A stretch of DNA of 64,000 nt from Pseudoscleropodium purum (Eukaryota > Streptophyta > Bryopsida > Hypnales > Brachytheciaceae). Positions within the stretch are counted from its first letter, which is position 1. The number at the start of each line of letters is the position of its first letter. The notes beneath the pieces were generated by a model. That model saw only the letters and a program-made list of their open reading frames with translations, was not told the DNA's origin and made no database searches. Below, piece after piece: positions 13,401 through 26,189 of this stretch. The position numbers and the translations under genes were made by a program. The DNA lies in NCBI GenBank assembly GCA_963969395.1, contig OZ017797.1, positions 22,754,001 through 22,818,000 of the forward strand. The letters run 5' to 3'.

Positions 13401-14900
13401 TCAATAGGACACTCAGCAATCCCAATCGGTTTCACAGTCATACCCAGAGTACTGCATGTACCCCTTTGGCGGTGCAGCTGCTTTCAAGTAATTGGTGGCA
13501 TGCTTGAAATGATCTACGTAAACCCTAATATCAGGAGTGGCACCCTTCCACTAGAGCCTGGGTTTAGAGGTTAGAGTTATAAAGGGCAAGAAATGTGACA
13601 TTTAAGCACTCTAAACTTCGAAAACTAGTACGTTCAAGTGCTCAAATGGAATTTGAGGTGGCCAACTGAAACCTTGAGCTCTGTAAGGTTTAGTAAATAA
13701 GTTTAAATAGGGCAAAAGTAGATGTGAGAATGTAGTTGGGCTCCAATTTTCAGTGGCAAGACTCAAAAATACTCCGGTTCGTCAAAACTCAGACTTTAGT
13801 TTGCCCTAATTTCGTGAAACGCTGCCAATTTTGGGTTTCTACTGACGCAATTCCATAGCTGCAGCTCAGAAATTAAAGAAAAGGTGGACTTCGGAGCTTA
13901 TGAAAAGCTAGATTAGGTACCCACCGAGCAATCCCTTCTTCAGCACACCCAATGCAAATGACACCTGCGTCGAAGCAGGTCCCGGCAAGCACTGGCAGAG
14001 CGCGAAGATCTCCAAGTACATGGGCAAGGGCATCCACCGAAGCCTCTCCACAAGACGCTGCAAAATTGGAGGTCACGCAAGGAGAAGAGTCCATTAACTT
14101 ATGCGAAAAACACGCTCTTAGAACCAATGCCACTTCACACAGGAATGCTCTACCTATTCAAGATGAATCAAAAGGAGGTTATTTTAAAATCTTCATGGGC
14201 GACTAGGAGAACTGATGCACATCCAAGGACTCAAAATACCCGTCATAGTGTGTCTCGGTGATCCATGTGTGTTCTCGTAGTTAAAACTTGATAAAACCTC
14301 CTATGCTCTCATCGTCAGTTTTGTTAAATTGGCGTGATTCTGGGTGCCAGACATTGTGTTATTCATCGACTCAACTCTCCCAAAACAAAGACTGCTATAG
14401 ACTTATATTTCAGACTGCAGTCAAGAATCAGGACAGCACAACAACGTAGGAGCTAGAGGACAATCTAAGTGTCAAATGAATTGAAGATTTATTTGTAAAC
14501 CTACTTATGTATATGAAACGTATATAAAAAGCACCTACCTCCTATTGTGAGTTGCCACCCAAAGTGATAAAGGAGGTGAAGATTATTTGGGTTTTGACAG
14601 TATTATAAATTAGGCTGTGAGCTTCAGTTGTTGGGCTTTTCTACTGTCCGTGGAATATACAAGTTCTTGCTTTGACCTATGTTATTTGGCATTGTGACAT
14701 GGTCAATACTAACTGCTAATATTGAATAGTAATAGTATCATGGACACAGGCATAGACATTGCAAACCTTGATCACATTGTGATTCTTACAAAACTTGTTA
14801 TGCATCAAAATTTCCTAAATCTATGCTATCATGAAAACAATTATTAGAATTAGAAGTGGAAAACATATTACTAGAATTGGACTTTTTAGACAAGATATCG

Positions 14901-14908
14901 GAATTTAT
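14901..14908. repeat. Left target-site duplication of hAT-type MITE copy 1
   Basis: GAATTTAT, identical to 15324-15331 on the other side of the element. Confidence 0.93.
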
Positions 14909-15323
14909 CATGGTTGTCATAGTGGACGGACGTCCGGTTCGCTCGTCCGTCCGATTTGTCCGTCCGTTAGAGGTCCCGCTCATCCAATATAGTCAACACA
15001 TAGTTGACTTTTTGATAACGGAAAAATAGGCCACGTGGATGCCATGTGGATTAAGGAACATGCTGGGCACGGACGAGATCGTCAAGGCGCAGACGAGATT
15101 GTCAGGGTGCGGACGAGATAGTTAGGGCACGGTGAAGTCCGCGCTCGACCTGCACAAGTCTGCGCCCTAATATTGACAATTGACAGTGAAGTCCGCGTCC
15201 TAGATTTCGCATTCCAAGGTGACGTGTCATTCCACAAAATTGCACAAGTTACAAAATTAAAGCCGTCCGGACTGTCCGTCCATCCCATCCGATGACCCTA
15301 ACTCGCCCGTTATAACAACCATG
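14909..15323. mobile_element. hAT-type MITE, copy 1, in intron 1 of CHR copy A
   Basis: The termini are CATGGTTGTCATA and, reverse-complemented, CATGGTTGTTATA. Perfect 8-bp flanks GAATTTAT (14901-14908 and 15324-15331) form the target-site duplication. An 8-bp duplication is typical of hAT. The interior is rich in CGTCCG/CGGACG and related motifs and carries a G-box CACGTG at 15032-15037. There is no coding capacity. Copy B of the segment lacks it, so it inserted after the duplication or was lost from B. Confidence 0.93.
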
Positions 15324-16365
15324 GAATTTATTAAAAGTCTCAATCATGACTCCTCTCATAAAAGCTATATTACAACAATACTATCAATTATCAAATTTGA
15401 AGTAGGTAGCTTATTTTGCTCTTCTTAAATCATTGCCCCTTGTATATTATACATTTATACACAAGAGTTGCCACTCTGGGTCCTGTCTCCACTTACGAAT
15501 GTTATGGATAAGAATATTCTCCACAACTCTTTATAAATGCTATGCCTATGAGTAGAAGAGGGAGATTTTAATGTTAAACAAACAAAGGGAAGCAAGTCAA
15601 TAATCAGTTATCCGATCGACACCGCACTTACGGAGTCGAGACATCACTGCTCCACATTTCCAAGACCAATTGTTTGGCGTATATGAGGCACCTTCTGGAA
15701 AAGAGCAATGTGCGCAGCAGGGCCTCCGAAGGCCGTCCACCCCAGCAACGAGAACTGCTTGAGAATATCGACGTACCCCGCCGATACCATCCTCGCCGCC
15801 TCGTCCTCTTCCTCTTCAATCACGGATTCGCCATCTCCCGTGGTCCGCCTCGAATCCGGCGCTTCCACGTCCATCGAGTGCAAGCCTCCATCCTGACCGC
15901 CGCCTGTGGGTCGCCTGTGCAATTGCTCCAAGGTTGCAGTGACCGGCTCTGTCATCGATCCTTGACTGCAAATTAAGTCCGAAGTACCGATGAGGGCGAC
16001 AAGCAGCTAGCTACGGTAGCCACACGGCCGGGATCCGAATCGACTGAACTCAATTATTTCAAGAAGGGGAATCGATACGTTCAAAGGGAAGGCAGCATGA
16101 TCGTGCAGGTAAACTGAGATCGAAGTGAGCTCGGATTCTTCACCTCGACTCCAGTAGCACGCACGGGTCAAAGTATACTAGCTAGCTAGAGCTGTAGAAC
16201 CTGGAACAGGAGAGGCAATTAGCCCGGAGTTGAAGACTGCACCAGGTTCGACCTGTTCGTACTCCCCGTACCATTGCATCTAGACGGGATGGTGTGGGCG
16301 AGCCGGGTAGGTACCTGCGTTTCTTTGGGGCAACTGTAGACTGAGCAGCTAGTAGAGCCCTGCGT

Positions 16366-16696
16366 CATGGTTGTCATAGTGGACGGACGTCCGGTTCGCC
16401 CATCTGTTAGAGGTCCCGCCCGTTCGATACAGTCAACACATAGTTGACTTTCTGATAACGAAAAAATAGGCCACGTGGATGCCATGTGGATTAAGGAACA
16501 GACGGACGTATGGATGAGATCGTCAGGGGGCAGACGAGATTGTCCGTGCCTTGGATTTCGCATTCCGAGGTGACGTGTCATTCCGCAAAATTGCACAAGT
16601 TACAAAATTAAAGCCGTTCGGACCGTCCGTCCGGTCCGGTTTGCCCAACTGTCCATCCCGTCTGATGACCCTAACTCGCCCGTTATGACAACCATG
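16366..16696. mobile_element. hAT-type MITE, copy 2, upstream of CHR copy A
   Basis: It has the same family ends as copy 1 (CATGGTTGTCATA at both termini, inverted) and is shorter, lacking part of the internal CGGACGAGAT-type repeats. Perfect 8-bp target duplication CCCTGCGT lies at 16358-16365 and 16697-16704. It carries a G-box CACGTG at 16472-16477 and TTGAC cores. It lies 411 bp upstream of the CHR copy A start codon, in what should be its promoter. Confidence 0.93.
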
Positions 16697-19600
16697 CCCT
16701 GCGTGCCTTCCAAGCAAAGGTGAATAAGGTAGAAGCCCCTAAATGCGACACTAATTTTGAATGTGCAGATCTTGAAGTTAGCTACAAAATAAAATGATGT
16801 GAGTTTTGTTAGGAAATGGTTTGGAAAACCAACAGAATTAGTTTCGTATTCTTTCGAGCTTATATGAATATAATATAGTTTTTTGAAAACAACTATGTAG
16901 ATGCACCTATTATGGGCACTAGACCAACACCAAAGTAGACACAAAAACACCCAAAAGTGACACACTCTAAGTTTGGATCAAGCGTAAGTGATTGGTCAAT
17001 GCAAATGAAAGTGACAACTTCTTGGAATCCCACCTCTTTACCTTAGAATCCCTTGTGTTTACCTTGAATCCGCTTGCATTTGAATTTAGGTCTTTTTTTA
17101 ATTTAGGTATCAGAGAATGGTTAGTGTTACAATTGGGTGCTTCTACCTTATTCTATTTTAAAGGGTTTAGGTGCATTGGCTGGAATCATCTAATAAGACT
17201 TGCAATCAAGTAACAAACAACGACACTAGAAATGAGTATGAGCTTAAATATACAAGCTTAGGAATGATGAACTTAGAGCTTTGAAATCAAAAAAGATGGA
17301 TTTTTTAAAATTATCCTAAAATTTTTATAGAATAGGAAGAAATTTTTACAAAACATTTCTATTCATAGGAATTTATGTAATAGATCTATTACTATAGATG
17401 GTCATAGGTACTCTATAACTATAGATGATCATGTGGTCATACCAATTCTAAAAAACTTCAAAAAACTCTTCAAGTGAATTGTTGAAACCATCCCAAAATT
17501 ACTTTAATGGATTGTATATCAGCTTATTCCATTTCAAAAAATGTATTTAAGGTGAAGGATGTTGCATTCCATAATAATCATAATAATACAAAGTTGTGCC
17601 ATTTGTGCTTTCCTTCACTATTCCTCAAGAATATAATTTTTACCAAGTTGTTGCAAGAAACACTTGCCATTTTGGGCTCAAAACAATCTTTTTCAGTAAG
17701 TATCATGATTTTTGGTGTAATTTTTTCTAAATGAAAAAATATGGATACTTTGTAAAGCATTGAAAATAGCTTGCCTTTCAAAATTCAAACCTAAAAAAAT
17801 TTATCTTTGAAAGTTATGATAAAAAAAAGGACAATGGAAAATACCAAGAAAATAAACACTTTAATGTTTGAATTTTTTTAAAAGGGTAAAAAAAAGTCAA
17901 AAAAATTAGAAATTCTTCCTAACTTTAAGATTCTCCTTCTTAATCATTTTTATCTGAGGAAAAAAAACTGTATTCTTTGCACTTGCACAAAGGTAGTATA
18001 TTTTGAGCATATGTAGAAGGTGAACAATTTTCTATTCTAGAAAATCTCTTCAATGGGTAGTGTAACCTTAGTATAAGTCCTTGATTTCCAATTTGGAGCT
18101 CCAAATTTGCATTTTGAGGCTAAAAATAGCACTAAAATCCTCCAAAATAGCAAAATAATTTAAGAAAAACACAAAAAATAAATAATGTTTAAAACTAGCA
18201 CATGTACCTTTATTTCAAATTTTATACATAATTGACATATAACACAAAAGTCATGAGTGAAAAACTACCGCTTTGAAGCAAAGGGGACAAAAAAATAGAA
18301 CAAGTGCTTCTTGCAATCACTCTACTACTAAACTCAAATTCATGTACTTGAGCAAATGTAGATGTAAAATCAATTGCAAGAAAGATCAGAATAGCAACTA
18401 CAATACTGTAAAGACTTTGCACTTCCTTAATTATCAATTTTCCAACTTTCTTCAAAGTAGTATGGAATAGATATTGTTGCATAAATATTGGGAGGCTCAA
18501 GAATGTCATCAGGTAAGGTAGGGTGCTCTAAAAGTACCCCTACTTCAAAAGTAACCTCTAATGCATAGGTACATTTTGATTTTTTCAATGTACTAATAGC
18601 ATACATTTCAAGGTAGGATTGCTTTTAGTGACTACTACATTTCAACTTCAAAAAATTTAACTAATCCCACAAAGGTTCAAAAAATATGAAACAACTTGGA
18701 TTAGATGCCAATTTCATTTTTCTTCCTACTAAAATATATTGAAAATTGTCTAAATGAAGGAGTTTTACTATTTTAGCTTACCCATAAATGCAATTGGTTC
18801 ATAAAAGGTTGCTTTAAGAGCATACTACCCCTCATTATACATTGCTAGTTAGAGGAGGAATTGTAGTTTGTGGCTAGCTATTGGGAGGATTATAAGCTCA
18901 TGGATCATATTGATGAGCAAATGTTGAGATATTGTAATATGATGATTTGTTCACCAATTTGCTTTATACAATGAATTTTTATGTGCCTAATTGGTTTCAT
19001 TGTGTGTGTAAGTCATATGATCAGTGCAATTCATTGAAGTGTGGAAATGTAATCAAAGGGCCAAGTTAGAGTTTGGTGTGTGTTCATGTGGCTCAATGGC
19101 TTTCCAAGTTGGAATTAAGTTATGGTCTAAGTTAAATTGTATGTGCTAAGGATATGTTCGCACTTCGTGTTAAAGAACGTTGTTACTAAGGGTCTTAGGA
19201 ACAAACGAAAACCTTATTTTTCACCAGATTCACATTGCAAACATCACCTTTAACACCAAGTGTGAACATACCTTTAGTGTGATGTCAAAGTATAGTTTAC
19301 ATTGTTTAAGTGGAATATTGGGTCTAAAAGATTGTTTCCAAGCCAGAATCCAAATTGAATGTATATGTATTTGGATTATAAGTCTTTTCAATTTGGAATG
19401 ATTAAATATTCATGTTACATGTGTGAGTGCGGGTATTAATTACTAGCTCAAGGTAGTATTACTCTACGTGAAGGTCAAATTCAAACATAAATTAAGTATT
19501 TTTGGGAGTGTTTGAATGTTTGGATTATTACAAATGAAATATTACCAATCAATAATACACTATCACCAATACTTTTAACTATCTAAATCCACTTTGCATG

Positions 19601-20027
19601 CAAAAAAGAAACTATTTTGGCACTTACCTGCCAAATTAGACCTTCACATATGGTATGTGAAACATTTGCCAAGTTGGTAATTTAAAATGACGCATTTGTA
19701 GATGTTTGGTGTGTGTATTGAAACCAAGAGGGGTATGAATGGTGTTTTTTTATTTATAACAATTCAAGTTGAAGGACATATAAAGCCTGAATGTTGTCTA
19801 TCAACCAAGTTCCAATTGTTTCTAAATTAGCTAAAGGAGTGTTGTACAAATCAATTAGTTGTGTGGTTTTAAGTGAGTGTATAAAGTTACGATCCAATTG
19901 GAATTGGAAAAATTGAGATGTTTGAGCAATGAGTTATTTCAAAACAAATGGAAAAGATTGGTTCCAAGTTGGTGCCTAAAAATTGCAAATCATGTTGTTG
20001 TTGAAATTATCACTATGAGAGAAAGGA

Positions 20028-20197
20028 GTGTTTTATGTACAGTCCTAGTAGTATGGTCTTTTAAGTAATGACCTTTAAGGCATCTTTTTAGTAAATTTTT
20101 TTAGAAAATACATATTTCTTCAATAAAATTTTACTAAAAAGACGCGTTAAAGGTCATTACTTAAAAGACTATACTACTAGGACTATACTTAAAACAC
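20028..20197. mobile_element. Foldback hairpin element (about 65-bp arms)
   Basis: The left arm starts GTGTTTTATGTACAGTCC and runs to about 20092. The right arm is its near-perfect reverse complement and ends at 20197, leaving a loop of only about 35 bases. The arms share AGTCCTAGTAGTATGGTCTT, AAGTAATGACCTTTAA and TTTTTAGTAAA. This is a palindromic MITE or foldback element. A transcript would form a long hairpin suitable for small-RNA processing. Confidence 0.85.
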
Positions 20198-20599
20198 CCC
20201 TTTTGCTTGTAGTGTATGCAAGGTTAAGTTGTGATGTTGAGAAGGTTAAAACCAATGGGGTTGATCAAGCTTTAAGTGCCCCTATGGAAGAAGCCAAGTC
20301 GGGCCATGAAAAAAACAAAGCTAAATTGGAAGTTGAAGTGCAATAGCTAAGCTGATTGAGTTTTAAAATTCTAAATTGAGGAAATAAGTAAAGGAACAAA
20401 TAATTAAAAGTAAATATAAAATGGGAGAAACTAAATCCTTGTGGCCTTTAAGAGGGAGTGAAAAATTTAATAATTAGCACAAATTATGAGGAATTTGTAT
20501 ATTCTTAGTTGGAGGAATGCTCTCAATTGTGATTTCATGATCTAGTTGGCTATTTCATTGCCTATTCTTAGAAGCAAACTTATAAATCCTTTAAGTTTC

Positions 20600-21540
20600 A
20601 TGACTATGTTTTCACCAAAAACGCTCAAAAACTACCATTTTTAATACAAGTGCCAAATTTTTGAAAAAGAATTTTTTTTGACACATGAAACAATAGGATC
20701 TTGTAGTATGCTAACTTAAAAACATGTGGAAAGAATTTCAGAAATTTCCACCATGTAGATTGCAAAATATTAGTGTTTGAATTGACAAAAATCTTTTTTT
20801 TGGCCCAATAAAAACATAGGCAGTTGTACCTCACAAACTCACATTTGTATAAAAATATGTTTAAATGGAAGTTATTCTTTGGATTCTTTTTTCCTTGACA
20901 AGTTGGCTACATGCTTCAAAAATTACAGATCATTTGGAATTGTACAATATATAGGAAAAAATAGTAAGTAGACAATGGTAGAGAATGATTCAAAATACTA
21001 AATTGTTAAGAATTTAATTATGGAATTGAAAAATGTCAATTCCAATGGGGGAAATGTTGTAATAAACAATCAACATCCCATAATTTTATTTTTTTCCAAA
21101 AATATTGAAAAGTAAGTAAGATAAAGGACTTCAAAGTTTGTTTTAGAGTAGAGAATTTGTAATTGACCGCAAACAAAAAATCCTCATAACTTTTGATTCA
21201 TAAATCAAAATGAAATGATTCAAACCTTTCTACATATATATAGCTCAAGAAAACCAATTTCAGAATTTTATTTCTAAAAGAAGTGATTTTTTTAATCTAT
21301 CCAGACTGTCCGTTTACAAAAAAACAAACCATATTAGGCCATAACTTTTGACTCATATTTCCAAATATTTGGAAATTTAGTGCGTTTGAAAGAAACTCCT
21401 TGTCTCCACCTTCTATTAGAATTTAGTGGGCCAAAAATATAAAAATCTCTAGTCACATGTGCTTGCCTAAAATTGTTATATAGCCAAAAAGCATATGTTG
21501 GTCTTTTAGGGGTTAATATTGCTTCCTTGAACAAACTTTA
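20600..21540. repeat. Dispersed repeat, copy 1 (second copy near 47 kb)
   Basis: Long stretches align in the same orientation with about 46990-47970. Both contain CACCAAAAA...TTCAAAAA at the left, then CTAAATTGTTAAGAATTTAA, AAAGGACTTCAAAGTTT and other shared blocks over about 950 bp. No coding capacity is seen. The family and class are unknown to me. Confidence 0.75.
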
Positions 21541-22095
21541 CACTAGTCTTAGTTTTCCTAACAAGATTATTTAAATTAATCTATATTACATGGTTAAAAA
21601 GTTATTGTATGGTATGTAGTTTCTCTTGCTCAACACACAACTTGGATAGCTAAAAAAATGATCACTTTTTTAAGAAATAAAAATTTGAATTTGGTTTTAT
21701 AGATTTGTCTGATTATATATATACAAAAAGTTTTGAATCATTCCATTTTGATTAACAAGATGAAAATTCTGAGAAGTTTTTGTTTGTGGATAGTTACGGA
21801 ATCACTACTTTAAAATAAAATTTTCCATTTTGATTAACAAGATGAAAGTTATGAGGAGTCTTAGTTTGTTTTTAGTTAAAGAATCTTTGTTCTAAAAGAA
21901 ATTTTGAAGTACTTTTTTAACTCAATTTTCAACATTTTTGAAAAAAAATAAAAACATTGGATATACATTGTTTATTAAAATATATCATCTAATAGAATTG
22001 GAATTTTTTAACTCTATAACTAAATTCTTAATAATTTATTATGGAGTTTTTAAAATCATACTCTATTTTTTTCTACTTACTATTTTATTTTAAGC
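20950..22095. repeat. Long imperfect inverted repeat (arms about 350-440 bp)
   Basis: The sequence from about 20950 to 21310 reappears reverse-complemented at about 21650-22095. Examples are TTGAATCATTTCATTTTGAT against TTGAATCATTCCATTTTGAT, and the shared CTACTTACTATTTT edge. The spacer is about 340 bp. It fits two dispersed-repeat copies inserted head to head, or an element with long terminal inverted repeats. Confidence 0.7.
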
Positions 22096-25000
22096 ATGAA
22101 TATGAAATATCTTTTGTTGAAATTTTTATATGTATTTCTAACTTATTTCTTTAATATATTAGTAGAAAGTGCAAGTTGTAGGATCTACACATTTTTATAT
22201 AAATTTTTTCAAAGATGAAACCTAACCATTTGGGAAGAGTTGACAATACATCTTTTTTGAAATCCAAGCATCATGATCTTGCAATTGGTAAGGTTTCTTA
22301 TTTTGAAATTTTAGGAGGGTGTATTCTCACAAGTTAACAAAAGGTTTCTATGGTTGGATTGGTAATGATTAAATATAGATAAAATTTTAGCCTTGCTTTG
22401 AATTTGAGTACTTTGAAGCAATTTTAATAGGCCTAAAAACATTGAATTGCTTTAAGGATTCATATCTACAATAAATCCAATCAATTACCACCCTTATTTC
22501 AAAAAAATATCCACTCTAATAATTGTAAACATTAACATTTTGTTAAGAACAATTTGTTATGTATTCCTACATAAATTAAATCTTAAGTTTGGATCTCAAG
22601 TGAAGATTTAAGGTAGGAAGTCCACAAATTGATTAGATCCTTCAACTTTCTTCTAAAAATAGTTTTGAAATAGTCCCTTAGTGCTCCTACATCCCAATTC
22701 TAGATGATAAATAAAGAGGTTTTTAAGGCTTATTTTAACCTTAGAACTTCTCATTCATCCAAACTAATGCTTAATTAATTTTAAACTGCAATTTTTATAT
22801 GATGAATTTGATTAAATTATTATAAATAATTTAATATTTATAAAGATGTAAATAAAAATTGTGAAAAATTAAAGGAGTAAATGATCCATTCAATAAGCAA
22901 AGGCATAATGGATTTCCTACATGGGTGGTTTTAGATGAGCAAATGGTGGATATTGCTTAATAAACAAACTCCCACTTCTAATTATGTCCTTGGCACATAT
23001 GGGATAGATATTTTGGTTATCCAATCAAAATTTACAACTTGATTTGAGCATACTTGAGAAAAGACTTGAAGATATGAATGCATTATGAAACTATATGTAT
23101 TTATATTTAGATGTTTTAATATTATTTTTGAGTCTTTCAAAGGTTCTTGATCCTTTAAGGATGCGGTGCCCCATGACCAAAGTAATCACCAAAATGCTCC
23201 TATTATTGAATCAATAGATGCATTCTCTATTTCTTTAACGAACAATGAAATCATCCATCAAATACTTTGGTCCTAGACGATCCTTCAAAGATTAAAGAAC
23301 AAATGGTAGTAATTTGGGGTCTATTGTTACAAACTTTGAAAAATTATAACACTTTCTTCAATGGATTAAAAATTACTTGGATCACAAGCTACATTCGTTT
23401 ATCTTTTGAGAAAATCTTACTAAAAATGCCCCTTGAAGATGCATCAACTTGTACAACTCTTACTTTTTGATGGAGGATTATTCTTCTATAGTAGCTAAAA
23501 GACATTTATGCTTCAAAAGGATGTCAATCCTCATAGCAATAGCAATCAAAACTAACTTTGAAGTAGTGATACACCAACTCCTCTCAAATGCATTTTTGCT
23601 TGATCATGGACCACCCAATTTTATTTGCTAGGAAGTTGCTGTGATTTTATATAAGTAAAACCAACTCAAACAAGTTCAAAATTGTTTAAATGAGGCTAAA
23701 GAGTCATTGCAAACCAAAATGGATTTGATGGTAGAGCACATACATTACAGAAAATACCAAGCCTCTTGAGGGTTGCTCCATGGTGACATCGTGAAGAATT
23801 TCTTTGTGACTATTGGTCCTATAAATTTTTGGTATCACAAAGTTCACCTCATCTAATTTTTCCAAAAAATGTTAGGACACATAAATTATAGCAAGAGATT
23901 ACATAGGATTAGATTTATATTCTACCATAAGAAGTCTTAGACAAGCAATACTACAAATAATGATCTAAAAAAATACTTAATTTCTTTAATTTGGCTAATA
24001 AATTAAACAAATTAAGTAGTTCTTGAAATTAGTTGCCTTTGGCAACTAACTTTAGAAGGCACTTACAATGACAAATTAGTTGCAACTTAATCATCGACCT
24101 CAAGTAGTAGTAAATATTACGTAAGCAAAGACGTTATAAAGCTATCATGTCATAAAACTCATCGATGAAGTACCAAATAAGTTGCCAAATGAAAAAAATC
24201 CCATTTTGCTTTGCAATTATGATATGCCTACAAAACTTGTCTACTTCCCTTGCCTCCAACTTTGCTAGTCATGTCCAACCCCATAGTTAGAAGCTCTTCC
24301 ATCCTTCACAATCTTGTTGCCTTGCTTATTGTGTTTTAATAGACTCTTCTTCTTTGAAGGTAGTACCTCAATAGTCATTTAAACACTTATGTAGCAATTG
24401 TAAGGCAAGTTGCAAGGTTTGGCAAAAAAATTGAATACAAACAAATGGATAAAGTACAAACAAATTTTTATATGAACAATTGAAAAATGCACAAACTAAA
24501 ATTGAATAATTTAATGAGAGAAGCACGTCTAATGCACACAAAAAAACAACCTCATATACAATAAAAAAAAATCTAGTATTTGATCTACTTTCTAATTTTC
24601 AAAAATTTATACACAACTTTCAATTTAGAGACAAAGCACTGTAATTTCAAAATTTAGCACAAAGAAATTTGCTTATAGTTCTTGAGAAGCTTGCCAAACC
24701 TCTACATTCATTCACTAAGTTAATTCATTTTTGGTATAACACCTAAACTAAAAAGCGACAAATCTATACACTTTTTAAGATCCCTCAATTGCCAAAATTT
24801 AACATTTAGACAAGCAATAGAGCTCAACATCCCTAATAAAGAGGATGTCAACCATTAGAAACAATTTGGAGTCATAGGAGGGCCCTTTGAATTTCCAATA
24901 GTTTGGACACAAGGACGTTGCCATGTTGAAAATTTTGATACAACCTTGAGTCTGGCACTTATGATGATGTTGTAGACAACAAGTTGTGAAGTTGGTGTGT

Positions 25001-26189
25001 GTGGCCAATAATATATGTTCTTTGCGTACAATTTGTACTTGTAGTCAAATAAAGAAAAATTTGAGACCAAAAAGTGGTGAAATTTTTCAATAGTTTCTTG
25101 GTTGTCTTGGCTGTACAAGAGAGGTACTTTGTATGTGATCAATCAAAGTAGTCATATTTTAATCTACCCTTAAGAATAAAAAAACAAAAAAATACCACCA
25201 TGGTGTACTTCCTCTTTGCAATATCATTTTGCATACAAGCCTTTTGGAAACATCTAGCACGGCCAATAGACACATTGGAAGCACTCAACACCGTCTAAAG
25301 ACATGTCGGAAGCAAGTGTACTCTCAAGCTTTACTAATCACGACTAATTCAATTACTACCCATAATATTAAGCCCTGCTAGCTCAAGGCTTTGCTACTAC
25401 CCATGGAGGGCTTATAGGGCCTTTTTGAGACTCCAAATTGGTTTTAATGAATGGAGCTTCCGCTTCAACAAAACTTTGAATAAGACTTATTCTAGAAGCA
25501 TCACAATCACTTGTCTCTTATTGGCTTCAAGCAACGATGATAATGCTTGGAAGATTGTTTGGCAAGCTCCAAAACCTTTCCAAATAATTCCACAAGAAAA
25601 ATATTTATAATCATGTCAACAAAATACTAAATTCTAGTGAGAAATAATGAAGGTTGGTCTGTTTAGTCAATGGATAAGCGAGAAGAAAAATGGCCAACAT
25701 GAATCGTAAGATGTCTCAACTAATGTTGACAGACATTCCAATAGGAAATGCCAATGTCACATTGGATTTGAAAACTCTAGGGCAAAATGCACGTATTGGT
25801 CACTTAAGCAAAGGAAAGTCATAGAGGGCTAATGCACTATTGAGACATGATGAATGCAATAGGTGATGCATCCACTAGACCACAAGCAAAAATTGTTGTG
25901 AAGGAAGAATGATTGTTGTGGCAACATAGAGCTCTAATTTCTTGTAATGACTTGAATTTATGTCTATCTAGCATACAACAAACAAAGTGAGATTCTTGAG
26001 TTGTCTTGTTGTTGCACCATTAGACTAGATTTTGTTACCCCTAGCACTAATTGTGGGCATTTGACACAATGTAAATATTTTATTTATTATTACTATACGA
26101 GAATGAACTACCTTTAAATCAAATATTGTTGTACATAGGACTTATGAACCCTCATGTGTAAAAATAGACATATGCGTTGATTCTAACCC

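Larger units (their letters stand above)
10782..15955 (-). pseudogene. Chromate transporter (CHR family) copy A, exon 4 truncated
   Basis: Exons read on the minus strand: 15955-15692, 14057-13925, 13366-13247, a remnant of exon 4 ending at 12623, 11957-11823, and 11360-10782 with the stop. CHR hallmarks remain: FGGPAAH at the end of exon 1, CQCLPGPAST in exon 2, YGGGQVVLPML and ALPGPLFN in exon 6. Compared with copy B, 186 bp are missing at the 12780/12781 junction. The loss takes the exon-4 acceptor, its first 60 coding bases and adjoining intron. The join has 3-bp ACA microhomology. Exon 6 also has a 3-bp in-frame loss at its start. Without a substitute acceptor the protein cannot be assembled as in B. 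The other exons have no stops, so the break may be recent, or an alternative acceptor may be used. Confidence 0.85.
10500..16350. repeat. Segmental duplication, copy A (chromate-transporter segment)
   Basis: Exons, introns and both flanks can be aligned by eye, in direct orientation, with about 57.34-63.95 kb. The shared left edge is near the sequence TGCAATGCCTTCTCCCCTTC (10515 in A, 57345 in B). The right edge of similarity fades near 16.35 kb, just before a MITE. Introns are alignable but carry indels and different MITE insertions. The duplication is therefore recent enough for intron alignment, and transposition continued after it. Confidence 0.9.

Noticed and set aside
10782..15955. CHR gene as bacterial contamination or recent transfer
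   Set aside because: Six exons with GT-AG introns, two alignable copies and neighbouring plant genes argue for a resident plant gene.
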